Positions 25,990-34,373 of a stretch of DNA of 64,000 nt are shown here, in pieces. Source of the stretch: an uncultured Trueperaceae bacterium (lineage in GTDB: Bacteria; Deinococcota; Deinococci; Deinococcales; Trueperaceae). The stretch's first letter is position 1. Each line of letters begins with the position of its first letter. The notes beneath the pieces are model-generated. The model was given only the letters and a program-made list of their open reading frames with translations. It did not search any database and was not told the DNA's origin. Where the stretch lies: NCBI GenBank assembly GCA_937873495.1, contig CALMXZ010000008.1, forward strand, positions 62,001-126,000, given 5' to 3'. The position numbers were made by a program, and so were the translations under genes.

Positions 25990-27230
25990 GGGTTCAGCAA
26001 CGCTTCGATCTCTTGCTGCGTGGCCTTGGCGGCGGCCTCGGCGGTCTCCCGTCCGTAGACGGCGGCCTCGAGGTGCGCCGCCGTGATGTCGCGGGCCTTG
26101 ACCCAGACGGCGACGTTGGGATTACCGTGCGCGAACTGCAGGTTGTCCGAGTAGGCCTTCAGCGCCGGCGAAGCCGCCAAGAACTCGGCGTCGGCGAGGC
26201 TCGAGCGGGGTGGTAGGGATCCGGCGGCACTGTTGAAGGCCTCGAGCCACTCAGGGCTGAGAGCGAAGCTTATGTACTGCCACGCCTGGTCCTTGTGGGG
26301 GCTGTCCTGGGAGATGAAGAAGCCGGCGAACGAGTAGAAGGCGGCCTGGTCGACATCCCTGGTGGGTGGCGCCACCGCGAGCAGCTCGAAGACGTCCGGG
26401 TTGGTGGTGCGAAGTCCGGAAACCATCTCCATCGAGCCGAACATCATGGCCGCTTGGCCGGTGACGAGCGGGTTGACGGGGCTGGCACCGGGGTTCTCAC
26501 CCAGGCGCGTGACGCCGGAGGTCGGGTCGAAGAGCGCCTGCATGAACTCGATGGCCTTGACTGCCGCCGGACCGTCGAACGTGACCTCGGTGCCGTCCGC
26601 ACTGAACCAAGAGCCGCCAGCTTGCCAGAAGAGGGATGAGAACGGCTGCTGGATGGCCGTGCCACTCGAGCCTATCAGGAGGCCCGTCCGCTTGATCTGG
26701 CCGCTCGCGTCCCTGACGGTGAGCTTGCGGGCCGCATCCAGGAGCTCCTCCCAAGTGGTCGGCGGCGAACCGGGGTCGAGGCCGACATCTTCCCACAGGT
26801 CCGTGCGGTAGACGAGCAGGTTGCCCGACCCGTAGACGGGAGCCAGGTAGTGCTTGCCGTCCACGGCCCCCTGTTCGAACGTCGGTCCGAAATCCTCGAC
26901 ATCGAACCCGGCGAAGTACTCGTCTAGCGGCGCCAGTCGGTCGGCGGCGACGAGCCCGGCGGTGGCTGCCTGGCCGTGCATGAAGACGTCGGGTACCGTG
27001 CCGGTCGCGAAAGCCGTGTTGAGCTTGGCGGTCAGGTCGCCCCAGGGAATGAACTCGACGGTAACGTCCACGTCGGGGTTAGCCGCCTCGAAGGCGGGCA
27101 CGAGCTCGTTGTTGACGAGGTCCATCTGATCCTGGAAGTTCCCCGCGTACCAGACGGTCAAACTCTGTTGTGCAAGCGCCGTTGCGCCAATACAAGCGAT
27201 CAACAAAGCCGTTCTAAGAACAGATCTCAC
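25986..27230 (-). CDS. Carbohydrate ABC substrate-binding protein (SBP family 1)
   Basis: About 414 residues. The GTG at 27230 is chosen because AGGAG lies seven bases upstream and it gives a compact signal peptide (VRSVLRTALLIACIGATALA, cleaved near AQQ). The mature protein has SBP_bac_1 features: TVWYAGNFQDQ, EFIPWGDLTAKLNTAFATG, PDVFMHG, TTWEELLDAARKL and AAMMFGSMEM. It would bind a mono- or oligosaccharide outside the membrane. It is the first gene of a nine-gene operon reaching 17230. Confidence 0.92.
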   Translation of the reverse strand: MRSVLRTALLIACIGATALAQQSLTVWYAGNFQDQMDLVNNELVPAFEAANPDVDVTVEFIPWGDLTAKLNTAFATGTVPDVFMHGQAATAGLVAADRLAPLDEYFAGFDVEDFGPTFEQGAVDGKHYLAPVYGSGNLLVYRTDLWEDVGLDPGSPPTTWEELLDAARKLTVRDASGQIKRTGLLIGSSGTAIQQPFSSLFWQAGGSWFSADGTEVTFDGPAAVKAIEFMQALFDPTSGVTRLGENPGASPVNPLVTGQAAMMFGSMEMVSGLRTTNPDVFELLAVAPPTRDVDQAAFYSFAGFFISQDSPHKDQAWQYISFALSPEWLEAFNSAAGSLPPRSSLADAEFLAASPALKAYSDNLQFAHGNPNVAVWVKARDITAAHLEAAVYGRETAEAAAKATQQEIEALLNP

Positions 27231-27667
27231 GGTGCTACTCCTAGCTGTTCGGCGAGGGGGCGGAGCCACCGACCCATTGCGTGCGAGGTTCGAGGCGCTC
27301 CTAGGTCCGGCGGTCCGAATGACCGGCGCACATCGTCAGGCGAGAGGCGATCCCTCCTTCCAGTGGTGAATCGTGACCGAGCGAAGTTAGATAAAGCGCT
27401 TAATTAACGTTGGGGTATAGACTAGACGAAGCACGGCCGTTCGTCAAGCCCACCGGCACGCGGTCGTGAGGGAGCGCGAGCACGGCCGGCAAGACTCCCA
27501 TCGTCGACCCTCGGGCAGACGCGGCATGCGGAGCCCGCTTCCGTCGGTGTCGGGCTGGGTTGGGCCGACCATGCGCCAAGTACGGCTCCCGCCGCATCGT
27601 CTTTCTCGAAGGCCACGCCCGCCGCCACCACCCCCGACCCGAACGGGACAGTGGTAACGTCTCACGA
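27231..27667. other. Intergenic region between sugar operon and Fur gene
   Basis: A 437-base divergent spacer. The stretch 27385-27425 is clearly AT-rich against its surroundings and holds the LacI-like dyad at 27391-27404. The rest is GC-rich with no convincing gene, RNA or terminator. Promoters for both directions are expected here, but I could not place -35/-10 boxes with confidence. Confidence 0.6.
27391..27404. promoter_or_regulatory. Candidate LacI-family operator of the sugar operon
   Basis: The 14 bases ATAAAGCGCTTAAT read nearly the same on both strands (11 or more of 14 positions) around a central GC step, like LacI/CcpA-class operators. It lies 161 bases upstream of the binding-protein start, in the only AT-rich part of the spacer. 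The LacI gene in this operon is the obvious candidate regulator (inference). Confidence 0.55.
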
Positions 27668-28111
27668 ATGGCGGAGAAGGCGAAGGACGACCTGATCGCC
27701 CTCGCGAAGGCGCGGGGCGTGCGGCTCACCGGGCCGCGGCGGATCATCCTGGAGGTGCTCGGGGCCTCGGACGACCACCCCGACGCTCTGGAACTCCACC
27801 GGCTCGTCGCCGCGGCCAACCCCGGCATCTCGCTCGCGACCGTCTACCGCACCGTCAGCCTGTTGGAGGAGAAGGGCGTGCTCGAGAAGCACACTTTCGC
27901 CGACGGGCGCGCCAGGTACGAGGCGACCATCGGCGGCCATCATCACCACATGATCGACGTCGAGACGGGCGCGGTCATCGAGTTCGCCTCGGAGGAGTTC
28001 GAGCGTCTGCACGAGGACATCGCGCGGCGGCACGGCTACGAGGTGGTGGACCACAAGCTCGAGTTGCACGTCAGGCGCCTGAAGAAACGCACCAGAACCA
28101 GAGGCGGCTGA
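27668..28111 (+). CDS. Fur-family metalloregulator (probable zinc regulator)
   Basis: A 147-residue Fur homologue. The winged helix is at about residues 15-85 (LTGPRRIILEVLG, ISLATVYRTVSLLEEKG). The metal region has GGHHHHMIDVETGAVIEF. The protein contains no cysteine, so the structural CxxC zinc sites of many Fur/Zur proteins are absent. The ATG at 27668 is used because the fold begins there. Facing an AztBCD zinc-uptake set, it is probably the zinc sensor, though iron- or manganese-sensing Fur is possible. Confidence 0.85.
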   Translation: MAEKAKDDLIALAKARGVRLTGPRRIILEVLGASDDHPDALELHRLVAAANPGISLATVYRTVSLLEEKGVLEKHTFADGRARYEATIGGHHHHMIDVETGAVIEFASEEFERLHEDIARRHGYEVVDHKLELHVRRLKKRTRTRGG

Positions 28112-28205
28112 GCTTCCGGCTCGGCGGAAGACGCCGTCCACCAGGCAGCGTGACGGCGGTCCGGCCCGAACCTGCAAGGTCGCGGCCCGGCCCCGGACCA
28201 CCGCC

Positions 28206-29075
28206 CTATGCCCGACCGGCCACGGCCCGACCCACCGCCACCAACCCGAACACCACGGCCTGCATGAGGATCAGCATGCTGCTGGTGGGGGCGTCGAACA
28301 CGAACGCCCCGAGCAAGCCGGCACCGGTCGTCGCCACGCCGATCACTACGGCCTTGACCGTCATGCCAAGCAGGGTGAGCGAAGCGAGACGGGCGGTGGC
28401 CGCCGGGATGACGAGGTACGCCGTCATGAGCACCACTCCGACGACGACAGAGCTCGCCGCCACGACGGCGGCCGTTATGCCGACGAGCAGGTACTCGAGC
28501 CTGGCGGTGTTCACCCCGTCGGAGCGGGCCAGCTCCTCGTCGAGCGTGGCGTAGGCGAGCTTCCCCCACGCCCTCACGAGGACGGCGCCGGTCACGATCG
28601 TGATGACGGCGATGGCGATGAGGTCCGCCCGCCCAACCGCCAGGATGCTCCCGAACAGGACGTCCATGATGTCGAAGCCCAGGGGCGTGTCGACCGGGAT
28701 GCGCGTGAAGAAGAACAGCCCGACCGCCACGGCCACCGCCAGGAAGACGCCTATCGTGGTGTCGCTCGAGAGTTGCGTACGCCGTTTGACGTACGTGATG
28801 AGCAGGCCGGTGGCGAGCGCGACGGGGAGCGCGATCAGGAGCGGATGCCTGAGGAACTCGCTCCGCGCGCCGTACTGGCCGCTGGCCACCAGGACGAAGG
28901 CGCCAACCCCGGTGCCGCCGAACGCCGCGTGCGCCAGGCCGTCGCCCAGGTAGGCGAGCCGTCTTTGCACGACGAACGTGCCGAGCAGGCCGCTCGCCAC
29001 CGCGATGAGCGAACCGGCTAGCAGCGCACGCTGCATGAACGTGAAGGCGAAAGCCTCGCGTAGTTCCTCGAGCAT
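28206..29075 (-). CDS. aztB: Zinc ABC transporter permease, AztB/ZnuB type
   Basis: A 289-residue ABC-3 family permease with seven or eight membrane helices. Family marks are QRRLAYLGDGLAHAAFGGTG, a long hydrophobic core, the cytoplasmic segment TLDEELARSDGVNTARLEYL, and VGVVLMTAYLVIPAATARL. Its ATG overlaps the binding-protein stop by one base (TGATG). It moves the metal across the inner membrane. No ATPase gene lies in this operon. Confidence 0.85.
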   Translation of the reverse strand: MLEELREAFAFTFMQRALLAGSLIAVASGLLGTFVVQRRLAYLGDGLAHAAFGGTGVGAFVLVASGQYGARSEFLRHPLLIALPVALATGLLITYVKRRTQLSSDTTIGVFLAVAVAVGLFFFTRIPVDTPLGFDIMDVLFGSILAVGRADLIAIAVITIVTGAVLVRAWGKLAYATLDEELARSDGVNTARLEYLLVGITAAVVAASSVVVGVVLMTAYLVIPAATARLASLTLLGMTVKAVVIGVATTGAGLLGAFVFDAPTSSMLILMQAVVFGLVAVGRAVAGRA

Positions 29076-30052
29076 CAGTCCTCGCCGAAGGCCTCGAGCA
29101 GCACGCCGGCGTTCCAGAGGAGCAGGTCGGCGTAGCCCTGCCTGCCTGCCACGCCGCCGAGCGGGTCCAGCTCGAACAGGCGCACGCCGGCCTCGGCGGC
29201 CAGGACCTCGGCCGGCCGCCTGTTGAGCTGGGATTCGCTGAAGATGGCCATGGCACCGCTGCTCTGGATGAGCCCGAGCGCGTCCTTGAGGTAGGCGGGG
29301 CTCGGTTCGCGGCCGGGGTACGGCTCGATCTCCACGATCAGGTCGAGGCCGTAGCGGGAGGCGAAGTACGGCCACGCGTCATGGAACGGCACGAACGACG
29401 AGCCGGCGATGGGGGCGAGCATCTCGGAGAGCTCGGCGTCCAGCCGGAGGAGCCGCGCCTGCACCTCGGCGGCGCGTTGGCGGAAGTGGTCCGCGCCTGC
29501 CGGTGCCGCGGCCGCCAACGCCTCACCGAGCGCCGGCATGGCGGCCGCCATCACGGTGGGCGTCAACCAGAGGTGTGGGTTCATGCTGACGATCCGGCCC
29601 GCGGCGTCCAGCGCGACGGACTCTGGGAACTCCTTCTCGACGAGCTCCTTGACCGCCGGCAGCTCCGTGAGCTCGAGCGACGCCGCGCGGCCGCCGCTCG
29701 CGTCGAGGAGCTTCTTCGCCCACAGGTCGAGGCCGCCGTTCATGACCAGGAGGTCGGCCTGCGCGATCCGCTTGAGGTCGCCCGGACTCGGGTCGTAAGT
29801 GTGGGGCGAGACGCCGGGTGGCAGGAGCCGCGTCACCTCGGCCTCGTCGCCCGCGACCTCCTGCACGAGCGCGAAGAGCGGATGGATGGTGACGACCACC
29901 CGCGGTAGCTCGGCACGGGCGGACCCCAGGAGGAGCGCGACCGGGATGAGCCATGCGCTGAGCCCGCCGGCGCCCCGTCGGGCAGCACGCCCGGCGAACC
30001 CGCCCCCTCCGAGCGGGTTCACCCAGCGCGCGAGTCTAGCCAGGACGAGCAT
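29075..30052 (-). CDS. aztC: Zinc ABC substrate-binding protein, AztC/ZnuA type
   Basis: About 325 residues, family SBP_bac_9. A hydrophobic leader is followed by VVVTIHPLFALVQEVAGD. Metal ligands can be placed in TIHPLF, NPHLWLTP, PFHDAWPYF and LFELDPLGG, giving the His/His/His/Asp set expected for AztC. The His-rich loop of ZnuA is absent; the separate His-rich protein encoded just upstream may take that role. The ATG at 30052 is preferred over a TTG at 30061 that overlaps the upstream stop. Confidence 0.85.
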   Translation of the reverse strand: MLVLARLARWVNPLGGGGFAGRAARRGAGGLSAWLIPVALLLGSARAELPRVVVTIHPLFALVQEVAGDEAEVTRLLPPGVSPHTYDPSPGDLKRIAQADLLVMNGGLDLWAKKLLDASGGRAASLELTELPAVKELVEKEFPESVALDAAGRIVSMNPHLWLTPTVMAAAMPALGEALAAAAPAGADHFRQRAAEVQARLLRLDAELSEMLAPIAGSSFVPFHDAWPYFASRYGLDLIVEIEPYPGREPSPAYLKDALGLIQSSGAMAIFSESQLNRRPAEVLAAEAGVRLFELDPLGGVAGRQGYADLLLWNAGVLLEAFGED

Positions 30053-30057
30053 GGCTC

Positions 30058-31368
30058 TCAATGCAACACCGCCCCCGGCAGCCGCAGCAGCGCGATGCCG
30101 TCCGGCCTGAAGTCGAGTTCGAGCCGATCGGCGATCGTCATGCCGTCCAGGTCGACGACCACGACCGCGCGCGCGTTGGGGTACGTGACGAACGCGAGGT
30201 CGCCGACCGAGGTGATGGCGGGTCTCGGCGCGCCTTGCCCGAGTTCGTCCGTCACGGCCACCGAGCCGAGCTGGGCGCCGCTGGCCAGGTCGAAGCTGCG
30301 CAGGCGACCGTCGCTGCCAAGGCGGGCGAAGCGCTCGCCGCCGTCGAAGAGCACCCCGCCGAGTTGCGTGCCTTCGGCTTCGTACGCCACGAAGGTACGC
30401 GCGGCCGGGTCTATGACGGCGAACCCGTTGCCGTAGTTCCCGACGACGTAGCGCTCGGCGCCGGTAGACACCAGGCTGCTCACGCGCGCGTCCTGCGCCG
30501 TGCCCGGGTTCGGCAGCAGGTCGGCGGTGAACACGCCGCCCGCCAGCTCGCGTACGAGCATGACGCCGTTCGCGCAGCCGAACACGGCCTGATCGTCGAG
30601 GAGGGCCTGCCCGTGGACGGAGCCACAGCCGGTGAACGTCGCCGCGAGCTTCCCGTCACCGCCATGCACCTCGACCGTACCGGCCGAGAGCAGCCCGATG
30701 GCGATGTGATCGCCGAGAGGCACCAGGGCACCGTGGTCGGGCGCCGCCTCGACCGTCCGGTAGTCGACGGACGCTCCGAGGAGGCGCGAGTCGAACCAGG
30801 CGACGGTACCGTCCGCCTCGTTGAACACGGCGATGTCATCGCCATAGCTCGCCAGGTGGAGGGGCTGCCGACCGGTGTTGACGGTGGCGAGCACGTAGGG
30901 GTTCCCGAGCAGGAGGTCCATGTGGTCGCCGTGGTCGACCGCCGAGAGGCCAGAGTACACGAACGTCACGCGGTTCGCCTCCGTGTGGACGAGCGCGCCG
31001 TAGCGGGTATCGGCCAGCTGCTCGACGCGGGCGGCGCCTGGCACGCTGAAAGTACCGAGTACGGCCCCGTCCTCGGCGCTTATCACGTAGGCTCGCGGGC
31101 TGCCGGCTTGGCCCAGGAGGAGGCGTATGCCTGCGAGGCCCGCCGCGTCGTGGTCATGGTCGTGGTCCGCGTGATCGGCGTCCCCATGCTCGTGATCGTG
31201 GTCGTCAGCGTCGTGATCGGCGTGATCATGGTCGTCGGCGCCGTGCTCGTGCGCGTGTGCATCGCCCGTCTGTCCTTGAGCGGACACGGCACCCGTCGCG
31301 AACCACATGCATGCCAACAACGCCGTCACAAGTCGCGCGAGCGCTCTACCCAGGTTCTGGCCGTACAT
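30058..31368 (-). CDS. aztD: AztD-like periplasmic zinc chaperone with His-rich segment
   Basis: A 436-residue exported protein. The ATG at 31368 has GGAGGA six bases upstream and gives a signal peptide ending near AVSAQ. Residues about 35-74 are almost only His and Asp (13 His in 40 residues). After that comes a beta-propeller: repeated blades such as YVISAEDGAVLGTF, DIAVFNEADGTVAWF, RSFDLASGAQLGSVAV and VVVVDLDGMTIADRL. This architecture matches AztD, which binds zinc and hands it to AztC. The gene leads the aztD-aztC-aztB operon, five bases before aztC. A generic metal-binding propeller is the alternative. Confidence 0.8.
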   Translation of the reverse strand: MYGQNLGRALARLVTALLACMWFATGAVSAQGQTGDAHAHEHGADDHDHADHDADDHDHEHGDADHADHDHDHDAAGLAGIRLLLGQAGSPRAYVISAEDGAVLGTFSVPGAARVEQLADTRYGALVHTEANRVTFVYSGLSAVDHGDHMDLLLGNPYVLATVNTGRQPLHLASYGDDIAVFNEADGTVAWFDSRLLGASVDYRTVEAAPDHGALVPLGDHIAIGLLSAGTVEVHGGDGKLAATFTGCGSVHGQALLDDQAVFGCANGVMLVRELAGGVFTADLLPNPGTAQDARVSSLVSTGAERYVVGNYGNGFAVIDPAARTFVAYEAEGTQLGGVLFDGGERFARLGSDGRLRSFDLASGAQLGSVAVTDELGQGAPRPAITSVGDLAFVTYPNARAVVVVDLDGMTIADRLELDFRPDGIALLRLPGAVLH

Positions 31369-31380
31369 CGCTTCCTCCGT

Positions 31381-31423
31381 CCTTGGTCCAAGATGCAGTT
31401 GCGACTCATTCGCAGGACCAAGG
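31381..31423. promoter_or_regulatory. Nested dyad at aztD transcription start (candidate Zur site)
   Basis: Perfect 9-base arms CCTTGGTCC (31381-31389) and GGACCAAGG (31415-31423) enclose a second inverted repeat, TGCGA-n5-TCGCA (31400-31414). It lies at and just downstream of the expected start of the aztD promoter, so it may be a repressor site, an RNA hairpin in the leader, or both. Confidence 0.55.
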
Positions 31424-31429
31424 ATTCGG

Positions 31430-31458
31430 AGTATATGCGCCCCGCCCCCCGCGCGCAA
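31430..31458 (-). promoter_or_regulatory. Candidate promoter of the aztDCB operon
   Basis: On the minus strand TTGCGC (31458-31453) and TATACT (31435-31430) are 17 bases apart. The -10 is strong and the -35 weak (TTG only). Transcription would start near 31423, at the edge of the nested dyad. Confidence 0.5.
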
Positions 31459-31561
31459 CACCCGCATGGCCAGAGGCGACCGACCATACGACCTGCGTCC
31501 GGCCGCTTAGTATCTGAGTCGTGCGCGACCGCCGCCCCCGACTTGCACGCGCACGCCCCGT

Positions 31562-32569
31562 ATGACACCTGCCGATCCCACGCGCCGCGGCATCCTCCTG
31601 CGCATCGTCTCCACCGTCTTCTTCGCCGGTATGGCTGTGTTCGTGAAGCTCGCGAGCCACGAGGCGCCCGTCGGTCAGATCGTCTTCTTCCGCTCCGCCT
31701 TCGCCATCATCCCGCTCATGGTCTTCCTGCTGGTGCGTAAGGAGTTCCCGGCCGGCCTCGCCACCAAGCGCCCGCTCGGCCACCTCACCAGGTCCGGGCT
31801 CGGGGCCACCAGCATGTTCCTCTCCTTCGCCGCGATCGCGCGGCTGCCGCTCGCCGACTCGACGCTCGTCAGCTACGTCACGCCGCTCCTGACCGCCCTC
31901 CTCGGCGGTCTCCTACTCGGCGAGGCGCTCACGCGCTCCAAGATGACCGGGATCTTCCTCGGCATGTGCGGCGTGCTCGTGCTGACGCTGCCGCAGCTGA
32001 TCGGCACGGCGCTGGGCACCACGCGCCTCGTCGGCTACGGCCTCGGCCTTCTCTCCGCGATCCTCGCGGCGGGCGCGATGATCCAGGTGCGGCGCCTCGG
32101 CACCACCGAGTCGCCCGGCGCCATAGCCCTGTACTTCGTGCTCGTCTCGGCGCTCGCCTCGCTCTTCACGCTGCCGACCGGTTGGGTGGCGCCGAGCGCA
32201 GGCACGCTCGCCGTGCTCGTGCTCGCCGGGCTGGTAGGCGGGCTGGCGCACATCGCCATGACGCTCTCGTACCGCTACGCGGAGGCCTCGACCCTCGCCC
32301 CCTTCGAGTACCTCTCGCTCATCTGGGCCGGCGTCCTGGATCTCACCGTCTTCAGGACCAGCCTGAGCCCGTGGTTCCTCTTCGCGGTGCCGCTGCTCGT
32401 CACCGGCGCCGCCGTCTCGACCGGCACCCTCGGCCAGCTGTTGTCGAGAGCCAAGAGGCGGAGGCCGGGGAACCGGCTCCCCGGGGAGCCGCCGCCGTCC
32501 GTCAGTGACAGCAGTGACCCGAGTCGGACGGACGCCCCTCGAGCCTACAGAAGCAGGACGAGCCGATGA
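31562..32569 (+). CDS. DMT-superfamily transporter (EamA family)
   Basis: A 335-residue inner-membrane protein with about ten helices in two EamA repeats. The first begins ILLRIVSTVFFAGMAVFVK, with the family stretch STLVSYVTPLLTALLGGLLL; the second has TLSYRYAEASTLAPFEYLSL. Such proteins export small metabolites or amino acids. About 45 C-terminal residues are charged and proline-rich, and their codons overlap the end of the convergent TPR gene by 68 bases, so the tail is probably not functional. It is transcribed away from the zinc operon and has no clear pathway link. Confidence 0.88.
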   Translation: MTPADPTRRGILLRIVSTVFFAGMAVFVKLASHEAPVGQIVFFRSAFAIIPLMVFLLVRKEFPAGLATKRPLGHLTRSGLGATSMFLSFAAIARLPLADSTLVSYVTPLLTALLGGLLLGEALTRSKMTGIFLGMCGVLVLTLPQLIGTALGTTRLVGYGLGLLSAILAAGAMIQVRRLGTTESPGAIALYFVLVSALASLFTLPTGWVAPSAGTLAVLVLAGLVGGLAHIAMTLSYRYAEASTLAPFEYLSLIWAGVLDLTVFRTSLSPWFLFAVPLLVTGAAVSTGTLGQLLSRAKRRRPGNRLPGEPPPSVSDSSDPSRTDAPRAYRSRTSR

Positions 32570-34235
32570 CGACGTCCGCCCGCGCGACGGCCACCGCCAG
32601 GCGCTGCCTGAAGGGCTCGGCCTCCCCGTGCCTACCGAGGCGCTCGTAACACTCGACCAGGCCGTGTAGCGCCCACACGTTGTCCGGGTGCTGCAGCGCG
32701 CGCGGCACGCGGCCACCAAGGCCCAGGTCGTCCCGGTACGCCTCCAGCGCCTCCTCGACCCGACCGCGCTCCAGCAGCAGAGCGCCAAGAGCGTGGCGCA
32801 CGGGCTGCATCCAGGCCCACGGCTCGTCGTACGGCAGGGCGTCGGAGCGAGCGACCGCCTCGCGCAACGCGGCGAAGGCCGCCTCGTACTCCCGGGCGCG
32901 ATACAGGACCTCGCCGTCGAGCATCTTGGCAGCGACAGTCAGGATGTCGAGGCAGGTGTTGTTGAACACCGTCCGGCTGGCCGGCACCCGCGCCACGGCG
33001 GCTTCGAACGCGAGCTGCTCCTGCCGCGCGCCCGGCACGTCGCCGAGGGCCGCGAGGGCGACCCCGCGCGCGTAGCGCGTCATGGCCGTCGTAACGCAGT
33101 AGAGGTCTGGGTCGGCCGGCAGCGGCAGTTCGAGCACGTCGTGCCAGCGCCCGAAGCGGATGAGCGCATGCACGCGCATGCTCAGGAAGCCCTCGAGCCA
33201 GTCCGCCATGGGCGGCAGCTCCACGCGCAGCAGGCTCTCTGGCAACGCCTCCTCCAACTGCCTTGCCCCCTCGAGCGCCGGGCTCAGCTGGCCGAGGAAG
33301 AGCGCCGAGTAGATCTTGAAGTGGATGTTGTGGCAGCGGTAGAGCGTGTAGAAGTCGCCGCCGCCCCCGCGCGCGAAGAGCCGGTCGTCGGCCGCCATGC
33401 CGAGTTCGTTCGCTACGAGCGAGTCGTGGTAGTTGCCGCACAAGACGTCGATGTGCGACGGCATGTGGCGCAGGTGGCCCGAGTCAGGCACGAGGTCGCG
33501 CAGCGCGTCGGCGGCCCGCAGCGCCGCCTCGGGGCGCGACGACATCTCCATCGTGTGGATGTACAGGTGCAGCAGCCCGGGGTGGCCTCGTTCGCCGGCG
33601 GCGTCGCGCTCCGCCAGCGCCCGCTCCAGGACGGCCTGCGCCTCGAGCGTGTCGGCCCCGACCGCCGGCTCGCCCGTCGCCAGGTCCCACAGCTTCCACG
33701 GCGTGCGGTTGATGAGGGCTTCCGCGAACAGGGCCGCGACGTCCGAGTCGTGCGGATGCGTGAAGTAGACCTCGCGCATGGCCTCGGCGTAGTCGTCGTT
33801 CCATGCCTGGAACACCGTGTCGGCCGGGGTCTCGCGAACCGGGTAACGCCGCAGCAATGCCTCCACCAGGTCTCTCTCGGCTGGCGCAGCGTCAGCCCCT
33901 GCCGCCGCCACGAGTTCAGCGGCCTTGCGAGCCGCGTCGTACGCCAGGGCCAAGGCGGCGCGCCGCTCCTCGTCGAGGAACGCTTCCCACGGCTTGTTGT
34001 AGTTGCAGCCCGCCGCGTACGCGACGCCCCACTGCGCCATGGCGCAGTCCGGGTCCGCGCCGGCGGCGCGCTGGAAGCAGCGGATGGCCTCCTCGTGATG
34101 GTAGCCGTAGCACCAGGCGAGCCCGCGGTCGAACCAGAGTTGCGCTTCCGGCGACCTGGTCCGTACCGGCCTCGAGTACGCCCCCGTGTCGTAGTAGCCG
34201 TCGCCGGCCGCGCCGAGATCAGCCGTTCGCTGCAC
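32502..34235 (-). CDS. Tetratricopeptide-repeat protein
   Basis: A 577-residue soluble protein built of TPR-like helix pairs: AQLWFDRGLAWCYGYHHEEA (residues 31-50), ECFQRA-type motifs, PAADTVF spacers and ARGVALAALGDVPGARQEQL. Conserved His-containing segments (HLYIHTMEMS, LRHMPSHIDVLCGNY, YRCHNIHFKIY) are typical of a widespread uncharacterised TPR family. The C-terminus is cysteine- and histidine-rich (CFCRLEG, GHCCH) and may bind metal. No signal peptide is seen. Its 3' end overlaps the DMT gene by 68 bases. Function unknown. Confidence 0.8.
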   Translation of the reverse strand: MQRTADLGAAGDGYYDTGAYSRPVRTRSPEAQLWFDRGLAWCYGYHHEEAIRCFQRAAGADPDCAMAQWGVAYAAGCNYNKPWEAFLDEERRAALALAYDAARKAAELVAAAGADAAPAERDLVEALLRRYPVRETPADTVFQAWNDDYAEAMREVYFTHPHDSDVAALFAEALINRTPWKLWDLATGEPAVGADTLEAQAVLERALAERDAAGERGHPGLLHLYIHTMEMSSRPEAALRAADALRDLVPDSGHLRHMPSHIDVLCGNYHDSLVANELGMAADDRLFARGGGGDFYTLYRCHNIHFKIYSALFLGQLSPALEGARQLEEALPESLLRVELPPMADWLEGFLSMRVHALIRFGRWHDVLELPLPADPDLYCVTTAMTRYARGVALAALGDVPGARQEQLAFEAAVARVPASRTVFNNTCLDILTVAAKMLDGEVLYRAREYEAAFAALREAVARSDALPYDEPWAWMQPVRHALGALLLERGRVEEALEAYRDDLGLGGRVPRALQHPDNVWALHGLVECYERLGRHGEAEPFRQRLAVAVARADVVIGSSCFCRLEGRPSDSGHCCH

Positions 34236-34373
34236 GCTCGCCTCCTGCGTCGGGTGACCGCGCGGACCGGGCCTGCGACGGCACTACCCGTTAGGGTTGC
34301 TGTCTTGGCATGTTACCGGGTGCGCGCGGCCGCGGGCGCGAAGTGCGGCCGGAGCCCGTGAGCGGCCGTCTCG

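Noticed and set aside
27425-27660. Possible upstream extension of the Fur protein or a separate small gene
   Set aside because: The added residues are Arg/His/Pro-rich and lack homology; the Fur domain starts right after the ATG at 27668.
31140-31260. Repeat-rich DNA considered as a separate repeat element
   Set aside because: The pattern is explained by His/Asp codons of the aztD-like gene.
30061-31740. Plus-strand open frame opposite the aztD gene
   Set aside because: The minus strand encodes a signal peptide, His-rich segment and propeller blades with a strong ribosome site; the plus-strand frame has none of these.
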